5,828 nt of DNA from an uncultured Anaerolineales bacterium (GTDB taxonomy: Bacteria; Chloroflexota; Anaerolineae; Anaerolineales; UBA11657), in assembly GCA_913031335.1 (NCBI GenBank), contig CAJWGI010000102.1:1-5828 (forward strand). Direction: 5' to 3'. The translations under genes and the position numbers were made by a program. The notes under the pieces are model-generated. The model saw only the letters and a program-made list of their open reading frames with translations, ran no database searches and was not told the origin of the DNA. Within the stretch, counting starts at the first letter, position 1. Every line of letters starts with the position of its first letter. Shown here in pieces: positions 1 through 4,744 of this stretch.

Positions 1-623
1 AGAGGGGTATGAACGGAAATATAGTCCACCGCCGAAAGTACGGTCTCCAGCGTGGCCGGTTCGACCTTGCGCACGCGCATCTCATCGGCCGAAAGATAGG
101 GGTCATAGGCTATCACGCGCATTCCAAACACGATTGCGCGCCGCGCCACTTCGCTGCCGATGCGCCCCACCGCAATCAGCCCGAGCGTTTTGCCGTCCAG
201 TTCCACGCCCTTCAACTGCTTCTTCGGCCACTCACCCTGTTTCATCCGGGTGTCGGCAAAAGGCACGCGCCGCGCCAGGCACAGCATAAAAGCGAGCGTC
301 AATTCAGCCACGGCCACACTCGCAGCCATGGGCGAATTGACCACCGTGATACCGTGGCGCTTACAGGCCTCCAGGTCGATGTTGTCCACGCCCACACCGG
401 CGCGCCCCACCACCTCCAACTTCGTCGCGGCGGCAACTACCTCCGCCATCACTTTTGTGCGGCTGCGCACCACCAGACCGCGATAATCCCCGATAACCTT
501 CAACAACTCACGGGCATCAATATTTGTCCGAACGTCAACACCCACTGCCTGCCTAAGTTTCTCCACGCCGGCTGCCGCTATCGTATCTGCGACCAACACG
601 CGCCCGCGAACGCTCACGTTCAT
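1..623 (-). CDS. serA: D-3-phosphoglycerate dehydrogenase, N-terminal part (C-terminus off window)
   Basis: This gene encodes the NAD-dependent enzyme that oxidises 3-phosphoglycerate to 3-phosphohydroxypyruvate, the first step of serine synthesis in the cytoplasm. The 207 complete codons cover the N-terminal half of the substrate-binding domain (about residues 8-100) and the start of the Rossmann domain. Diagnostic stretches are VLVADTI (9-15), GRAGVGVDNIDL (73-84), GITVVNSP (91-98), AVAELTLAFML (104-114) and the dinucleotide-binding loop IAVGRIG (150-156), followed by YDPYLS (173-178). The loop has Ala151 where the family normally has the first Gly of GxGxxG. The catalytic Arg, Glu and His, and any regulatory C-terminal domains, lie outside the window. 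The ATG at 623-621 is chosen because it places VLVAD near the N-terminus as usual; an in-frame GTG at 638 is possible. It is transcribed divergently from the membrane-protein operon. Another D-2-hydroxyacid dehydrogenase is possible, but SerA fits best. Confidence 0.9.
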   Translation of the reverse strand, partial: MNVSVRGRVLVADTIAAAGVEKLRQAVGVDVRTNIDARELLKVIGDYRGLVVRSRTKVMAEVVAAATKLEVVGRAGVGVDNIDLEACKRHGITVVNSPMAASVAVAELTLAFMLCLARRVPFADTRMKQGEWPKKQLKGVELDGKTLGLIAVGRIGSEVARRAIVFGMRVIAYDPYLSADEMRVRKVEPATLETVLSAVDYISVHTP

Positions 624-658
624 AATCTCATCACGCACATCATCTCACGTACGCTGGG

Positions 659-664
659 ATTATA
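659..664 (-). promoter_or_regulatory. -10 box of the serA promoter (TATAAT)
   Basis: Read on the minus strand this is a perfect TATAAT. It predicts a transcript start near 652 and a leader of about 29 nt to the serA ATG at 623. No good -35 is present: at 17 bp spacing the hexamer (687-682) reads AGTAAG, a poor match to TTGACA. This is inferred from sequence only. Confidence 0.5.
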
Positions 665-704
665 CAGCACTCACCCTGGCGCTTACTCTGTCGCCTCACT
701 CGTG

Positions 705-710
705 TATAAT
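705..710 (+). promoter_or_regulatory. -10 box of the membrane-protein operon promoter (TATAAT)
   Basis: This is a perfect TATAAT followed by an A+T-rich start region. The predicted transcript start is about 717, giving a leader of only about 13 nt before the ATG at 730. The -35 at 17 bp spacing (682-687, CTTACT) matches TTGACA at three of six positions. It occupies exactly the same six base pairs as the -35 position of the divergent serA promoter. Confidence 0.5.
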
Positions 711-717
711 AATTGTT

Positions 718-724
718 GGAAGGA
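718..724 (+). promoter_or_regulatory. Ribosome binding site of the first operon gene
   Basis: GGAAGGA lies 5 nt before the ATG at 730, a good purine-rich Shine-Dalgarno site. It fixes the start of the 85-residue gene and sits almost at the predicted 5' end of the transcript. Confidence 0.6.
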
Positions 725-729
725 TTGAC

Positions 730-987
730 ATGCCCTCAGACCATCCGCCAGCGCAGCGCTTCAGCATCCGCAATTTGGTAATTGAATTGCTGCTATATGG
801 CATTCTCGTCACCCTGTACGCACTGCTGGTTTTGCGCTGGCTCAGCACACCGCTGCAGGCGCTCTTCCGTGAAAACCTTACCGTGTATGCGCTGGCCGGA
901 CTGGCCCTGATTGTAGCGCAGGGCGTACTACTGGAACGCCTGACCTCTTTCCTCCTTGCCCGCCTCGGGGTACAACACTTCGAATAG
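730..987 (+). CDS. Small membrane protein with two predicted helices
   Basis: This is an 85-residue protein that I cannot assign to a named family. A short polar N-terminus (about residues 1-14) is followed by a strongly hydrophobic segment at about 16-37 (rich in Leu, Ile, Val and Tyr), a short loop with charged residues (RENL, 47-50), a second hydrophobic segment at about 51-68, and an amphipathic tail (LERLTSFLLARLG, 68-80). It is therefore likely an integral inner-membrane protein. The start is supported by GGAAGGA 5 nt upstream. Its stop is only 3 bp before the TauE/SafE-family transporter gene, so the two are almost certainly cotranscribed and probably translationally coupled. A role as a small partner or assembly subunit of that transporter is an inference from position only. 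Confidence 0.82.
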   Translation: MPSDHPPAQRFSIRNLVIELLLYGILVTLYALLVLRWLSTPLQALFRENLTVYALAGLALIVAQGVLLERLTSFLLARLGVQHFE

Positions 988-990
988 CAA

Positions 991-1902
991 ATGGAATTCC
1001 CTATAGCGGGCGTCGTTGTCAACCCGGCGTTTCTGGCCAGCATCGGCTTTGTTGTCGGCATCCTCGGCGGCTTTTTCGGGGTCGGCGGCGGATTCATTGC
1101 CGGCCCGATGATGTTCCTCGCCGGAGTGCCCATGAATTTCGTGGTCGGCACCGACCTCGCGCATATGACCGGAAAATCAATCGTGGCTGCCCGCCGGCAT
1201 CGGGTGCTCGGCCATGTCGACGTGCGCCTCGGTGCGCTCATGATTATCGGCACCGTTGTCGGCGTGGAATGCGGCGCGCAATTAGTGGAGCTATTCAAGC
1301 GCACAGGTCAAGCGAACCAGATTATCGGGTGGGCTTATGTGGTGATTATGCTTGGCGTCGGAGCGTTCACCCTTACCGAGAGCTTGCGCGCCATCCGCAT
1401 GATCCACACGGATAAAATCAGCGCGGCCGAAGCAGTCGGTTTCACAGGCATCACCCGCCGCGTGCGCCTGCTGCGCATCAAGCCGATGATCTCACTGCCC
1501 GCATCAGGAATCCAATCTATCTCCCTGTGGGTCATCCTGCTGGCCGGATTTATTTCCGGAGTGCTGGCCGGCTTCCTCGGCGTGGGGGGCGGCTTCATCC
1601 GTATGCCCATGCTTGTTTACGTGCTCGGTGTTCCCACGCACGTCGCCATCGGCACCGACCTGTTTGAGATCATATTCTCGGCTGGCTTCGGCACCATCAC
1701 CCACGCCATCAAAGGCAATGTGGATATCCTCATCGCATTAATAATGCAGACTGGTGCGGCGATTGGCGCCCAGATCGGGGCGATGTCCACGCGTCATTTC
1801 GCCGGGCCGCGCATTCGCCTGTGGTTTTCCTTTCTTCCGTTTATAGGTGCCGCGCTCGTCATCTGGCGGCTCGTCGGCACCGGGGCGAGCGCGGCACACT
1901 GA
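991..1902 (+). CDS. TauE/SafE-family (DUF81) membrane transporter
   Basis: This is a 303-residue polytopic membrane protein of the TauE/SafE family, whose characterised members export sulfite, sulfoacetate or other small organic anions; the substrate here cannot be told from sequence. The two halves are related. GGFFGVGGGFIAGPMM begins at residue 26 and AGFLGVGGGFIRMPML at residue 193, each followed by LGVP or AGVP and then GTDL (53-56 and 221-224), the hallmark inverted repeat of the family. About seven or eight hydrophobic segments are visible. A polar segment at about 132-172, rich in Arg and Lys, separates the halves and is probably cytoplasmic. The length is slightly above the usual 250-280 residues because of this linker. 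The ATG at 991 follows the upstream stop by 3 bp and has no clear Shine-Dalgarno site, which fits translational coupling. The next gene starts 2 bp after its stop. Confidence 0.9.
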   Translation: MEFPIAGVVVNPAFLASIGFVVGILGGFFGVGGGFIAGPMMFLAGVPMNFVVGTDLAHMTGKSIVAARRHRVLGHVDVRLGALMIIGTVVGVECGAQLVELFKRTGQANQIIGWAYVVIMLGVGAFTLTESLRAIRMIHTDKISAAEAVGFTGITRRVRLLRIKPMISLPASGIQSISLWVILLAGFISGVLAGFLGVGGGFIRMPMLVYVLGVPTHVAIGTDLFEIIFSAGFGTITHAIKGNVDILIALIMQTGAAIGAQIGAMSTRHFAGPRIRLWFSFLPFIGAALVIWRLVGTGASAAH

Positions 1903-1904
1903 GT

Positions 1905-2753
1905 ATGACAAGATTCATGCATACGCTTATCAGCATAACCCGCTTCCCGTACGCGGCCACAACGATAGACTTCGGCAACATGGTCGCCGGGGCGTTTGGT
2001 TCCGATGTCACCTTGCTGACCGTCCGCGCCACGCAGGCCAGCCCTGGAGCAGGAAGCGCGGCATTGACCGATGCCCGCAAACACCTGCCCGACCCGCCCG
2101 CAAATCACGTCATTCGCCGTGGAAATGCGGAGGCCGAGATCCTCGCCGAGTTACGCACCGAAAAGTACGATCTCCTCGTCATTGGCGCGCGTGAGCACCG
2201 CGGCTCTGCCGGAGAATTGCTGCTTGGCGACGTAACTCACAGAGTGGTGAACCAGACACCTATTTCAGCGCTAGTAGTGCGTGGAAGCGTGCCCACGTTG
2301 AAGAACATCCTTGTCTGCACTGGCGGTCCGTCCGCCCCTAGATCAACCGTGACGACAGCCGCGAAACTCGCCCGCGCCACCGGATCGAGCGCCACCCTGC
2401 TGCACGTGGCCGACGCCGTACCCAGCATGTACACTGGCCTGACGCAACTGGGTGAAACATTGCCCGACTTGCTCCAGACCGACACGCCTACCGCCCGACA
2501 TTTGCGCGATTGCGCCGCGCTGATGCGTGCGCATCAGGTGGAAGCTCATCTGGAATTGCGCCACGGAATGCCGGCAAACGAAATCCTGCGGGCAATAGAG
2601 CGCGGCCACTTCGATTTGCTTATGATCGGCGCATCCGCTCACAAGGGATTCGACCGTCTGCTGCTCGACGAGGTATCACTGAAGCTGGTAGACGACTCAC
2701 CGCTGCCCGTGCTGGTGGTGCGCAGCGGTTTGGAGACCGTCTTAGCGCAATAG
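1905..2753 (+). CDS. Tandem-domain universal stress protein (UspA family)
   Basis: This is a 282-residue cytoplasmic protein with two consecutive Usp domains. Domain 1 covers about residues 4-127, with VTLLTVR (35-41), YDLLVIGA (88-95) and ISALVVRG (120-127). Domain 2 covers about 132-274, with KNILVCTGG (133-141), ATLLHVAD (163-170), FDLLMIGA (236-243) and LPVLVVRS (267-274). Usp proteins respond to starvation and stress, and some bind ATP through Gx2Gx9G(S/T). In domain 1 this loop begins GAREHRG (94-100) and ends GD (108-109), so the second Gly is Glu and Ser/Thr is Asp. In domain 2 it is GASAHKG (242-248) ending DE (255-256), so two glycines are lost. Canonical ATP binding is therefore doubtful. 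The ATG at 1905 is preferred over an in-frame start at 1821, which would overlap the transporter by 82 bp. The ATG at 1917 (Met5) is also possible. Third gene of the operon. Confidence 0.9.
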   Translation: MTRFMHTLISITRFPYAATTIDFGNMVAGAFGSDVTLLTVRATQASPGAGSAALTDARKHLPDPPANHVIRRGNAEAEILAELRTEKYDLLVIGAREHRGSAGELLLGDVTHRVVNQTPISALVVRGSVPTLKNILVCTGGPSAPRSTVTTAAKLARATGSSATLLHVADAVPSMYTGLTQLGETLPDLLQTDTPTARHLRDCAALMRAHQVEAHLELRHGMPANEILRAIERGHFDLLMIGASAHKGFDRLLLDEVSLKLVDDSPLPVLVVRSGLETVLAQ

Positions 2754-2754
2754 T

Positions 2755-2783
2755 TTGACGCCTCGCCCGCGCTAAAGTAAAAT
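2755..2783 (+). promoter_or_regulatory. Sigma70-type promoter of the kinase unit
   Basis: TTGACG (2755-2760) and TAAAAT (2778-2783) are separated by exactly 17 bp, each matching the consensus at five of six positions. The predicted transcript start is about 2790, giving a 26-nt leader with a ribosome binding site. The promoter begins 2 bp after the stop of the stress-protein gene, so the downstream unit can be transcribed independently of the upstream operon. I see no terminator between the two units, so readthrough is also possible. Confidence 0.7.
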
Positions 2784-2801
2784 GGCTTCTATTCGCTCCC
2801 A

Positions 2802-2808
2802 TTGGAGG
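2802..2808 (+). promoter_or_regulatory. Ribosome binding site of the 90-residue gene
   Basis: TTGGAGG ends 7 nt before the GTG at 2816 and contains the strong GGAGG core. It decides in favour of this GTG start over a competing TTG at 2802 in another frame, which would lie within the ribosome binding site itself. Confidence 0.6.
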
Positions 2809-2815
2809 CCGTCCC

Positions 2816-3088
2816 GTGCAAACAGAAACCCCAGCGAGCGCCAGTGAACGCGGGGCACAACTCACCAGCCACGAGTCTGAACTCGCGTCTGCGCTGGCCG
2901 GTTTTCGTGCAAATCCGCGCGTGGCGCGCATCACCATCGCCATCAGCCCGGATGCCTGTGCGACCGGGCGCGATATCCAGGGCACATACCCGAAAGAGCA
3001 AACGCCTCGCATTCCCCTAGAAACCTGCTCTCGGACAGGCGGTTGCACCTGCCGATATTTGCCAGTGCTCAACGAAATCTTTCCGTAA
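2816..3088 (+). CDS. Hypothetical small cysteine-containing protein (90 residues)
   Basis: I do not recognise a named family. The protein starts at GTG with a good ribosome binding site and a strong promoter upstream. Residues 1-30 are polar and probably helical (ESELASALAGF, 20-30). A central strand RITIAIS (38-44) is followed by DAC (46-48), and the C-terminal third has CSRTGGCTCRYLPVL (71-85), giving four cysteines at 48, 71, 77 and 79. The pattern of a cysteine after a strand, then CxxxxxCxC before a conserved-looking hydrophobic tail, resembles a small metal-binding or redox module. Related proteins, as I remember them, carry CxxC at the first site, whereas here it reads CATG, so the second cysteine would be missing. 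It is followed after 59 bp by the sensor kinase gene, probably on the same transcript. Function is unknown; a regulatory or redox role next to the kinase is inference. Confidence 0.68.
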   Translation: MQTETPASASERGAQLTSHESELASALAGFRANPRVARITIAISPDACATGRDIQGTYPKEQTPRIPLETCSRTGGCTCRYLPVLNEIFP

Positions 3089-3147
3089 TCGCGCTGCGGG
3101 TGAGAGCGACTCATGCCTGCGCCAGCATCCGATATTCCAACACCCTA

Positions 3148-4734
3148 ATGCTAACCGACTACCGCATCCGCCAGAGAGACCATCTGCTTGAAATCGTGCG
3201 CGCGCTCACGCAGCAGCTGGACCTTGACACGGTGCTCACCCGCATCCTCCGCGCCGCCACCGAAATGCTCGCCGGTCGCGCCGGGTTGATTGCGCTGCGC
3301 GAGCAGCCCGCCCGCGGAGAACAGGATGGCAGCGCAGGATTCTTCATCCGCGCTCAGCACCGTGTCTCGCCCGAATTTGTGCGCCATTTCGAAACCGTGT
3401 TGCAGAACACGACCAGCGCTGCGCTGGATGACCCCGCACGACACATCATCGCAGAACTGGAGCGGCGTCTGCACATGCTCGCGCGCAGTGGCCCCTTCAA
3501 TCTGCAGGGAACCATCGGGCTGCCGCTCGAAGCCCAGGGAGATCTCGTCGGACTGTTGCTGGTTTTTCGCGCCTCCGCCTCGCCCTCAACCCGAAACGAG
3601 CGCAAAATCCTGCAGGCCTTCGCGGACCACGCGGCGGTGGCCGTCACCAATGCCCGGCTGTACGCACTGGTCTCGCACGAAAAACGGCAGCTTGACGCCA
3701 TCCTGGAGGGCTCAGCCGATGGAATAATGATTCTCGATTCCGGGCACCGCGTATTGCGCTGGAACCGTGCGCTTGCGCAACTTTCCGGAGTGAACGCCTC
3801 CGCAGCTATCGGCCGTGGCCACGATGATGTGATTAGTTGGAACAAGAAGCCGGACACCAACCTGGCCGACGCCGAAGCGCGCGGCTGGCCCTTCGGGCGC
3901 GCGGCCCCACTTTACGTGGAGGGGGATTTGTGCCAACCCGACGGCGAGGGAACCCCGGTCGGCGTTACATATGCGCCCATCTTCGACCGTCAGAAACGCC
4001 TGGTGAATCTGGTCGCCAATGTCCGCGACATCACGCGCTTCCGCGAAGCGGAAAAACTCAAGAGCACCTTCATATCCGTCATAAGCCACGAGTTGAAGAC
4101 GCCAGTCTCTCTTATCAAAGGTTACGCCGATACGCTTCTCCGCGAGGACGCGCGCTGGAACAAGGAAACCATCAACGCCAGCCTGACGGTCATCGAAGAA
4201 GAAGCCGACCGACTGACGCACCTTATCGACAACCTGCTGGATGCCTCCCGGCTGCAAGCCGGAGGCTTGCAGCTGAACCTGAGCACGGTGCGGTTGGATA
4301 AACTGGCCGCCGGGTTGGTGCGAAAGTTTCAGAACCAGACGGACAAGCACGAGCTCAACGTGCGCTTCCCGGCCGATTTTCCGGCAATCGAGGCTGACGA
4401 AGAACGCTTGCGCCAAGCACTGAGCAACCTGATTTCCAACGCCATCAAATATTCCCCAGAGGGCGGCCCCGTGACCATATCCGGCCGCGTCGCTCAGCGG
4501 GAGGCAGTAGTGACCGTCGCCGACCTCGGCGCAGGTTTACCCACCGGCGAGCTGGAACGCGTCTTTGACCGCTTCCACCGCGCTGCCACGTCCGCCACCG
4601 AGAGCGCCCAGGGCGCCGGGCTGGGACTTTACCTTGCCCGCGCCGTCATCGAAGCCCACGACGGGCGCATCTGGGTGCATTCAGACCCCGGACAGGGCGC
4701 TGCGTTCCATTTCAGCCTGCCCCTCGAGGAATAA
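3148..4734 (+). CDS. Cytoplasmic GAF-PAS sensor histidine kinase
   Basis: This is a 528-residue two-component sensor kinase with no membrane segment, so it should sense an internal or diffusible signal. A GAF domain spans about residues 23-172, a short helical linker 172-184, and a PAS domain about 185-300 (GIMILDSGHRVLRWN, 192-206, to NVRDITRFRE, 291-300). The HisKA dimerisation domain follows, with phosphoacceptor His314 in ISHELKTP (312-319), then the HATPase_c domain. All kinase boxes are intact: N box with Asn431 (SNAIKYSP), G1 with Asp459, Gly461 and Gly463, F box RVFDRFHR (471-478), and G2 GAGLGLYLA (489-497). Glu315 and Thr318 suggest both kinase and phosphatase activity. The start at 3148 is chosen because the reading frame upstream overlaps the preceding gene and shows no domain; no clear Shine-Dalgarno site precedes it. 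An in-frame GTG at 3100 is possible. No response regulator is in the window. Confidence 0.92.
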   Translation: MLTDYRIRQRDHLLEIVRALTQQLDLDTVLTRILRAATEMLAGRAGLIALREQPARGEQDGSAGFFIRAQHRVSPEFVRHFETVLQNTTSAALDDPARHIIAELERRLHMLARSGPFNLQGTIGLPLEAQGDLVGLLLVFRASASPSTRNERKILQAFADHAAVAVTNARLYALVSHEKRQLDAILEGSADGIMILDSGHRVLRWNRALAQLSGVNASAAIGRGHDDVISWNKKPDTNLADAEARGWPFGRAAPLYVEGDLCQPDGEGTPVGVTYAPIFDRQKRLVNLVANVRDITRFREAEKLKSTFISVISHELKTPVSLIKGYADTLLREDARWNKETINASLTVIEEEADRLTHLIDNLLDASRLQAGGLQLNLSTVRLDKLAAGLVRKFQNQTDKHELNVRFPADFPAIEADEERLRQALSNLISNAIKYSPEGGPVTISGRVAQREAVVTVADLGAGLPTGELERVFDRFHRAATSATESAQGAGLGLYLARAVIEAHDGRIWVHSDPGQGAAFHFSLPLEE

Positions 4735-4744
4735 CCCACCGAAA

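Noticed and set aside
9..728. Long open frame (239 residues) on the plus strand opposite serA
   Set aside because: It is antisense to a clear SerA sequence, its translation is rich in His, Arg and Pro without any domain, and it runs through the promoter region. It is a coding shadow.
696..1304. Minus-strand frame of 202 residues
   Set aside because: It lies opposite the two membrane-protein genes, is rich in Arg, Thr and Pro, and has no family features. It is a shadow of the high-GC coding strand.
1821..1904. N-terminal extension of the stress protein from the upstream ATG at 1821
   Set aside because: It would overlap the end of the transporter gene by 82 bp and adds a basic, non-Usp stretch. 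The ATG at 1905 sits 2 bp after the transporter stop, typical of coupled genes.
2754..2815. Search for an intrinsic terminator between the stress-protein gene and the next unit
   Set aside because: No GC-rich hairpin followed by a T run was found; the gap is taken up by the promoter and ribosome binding site.
2802..3020. 72-residue frame starting at TTG 2802
   Set aside because: Its start codon lies inside the likely ribosome binding site of the GTG at 2816, and its product is basic and without pattern. The 2816 frame has the better start signals and the cysteine pattern.
3043..3147. N-terminal extension of the kinase from the ATG at 3043
   Set aside because: It overlaps the end of the 90-residue gene by 46 bp and encodes no domain. 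The ATG at 3148 directly precedes the helix leading into the GAF domain.
3712..4416. Minus-strand frame of 234 residues opposite the kinase
   Set aside because: The plus strand here encodes the PAS and HisKA domains with conserved motifs, while the minus translation shows no recognisable domain and no start signals.
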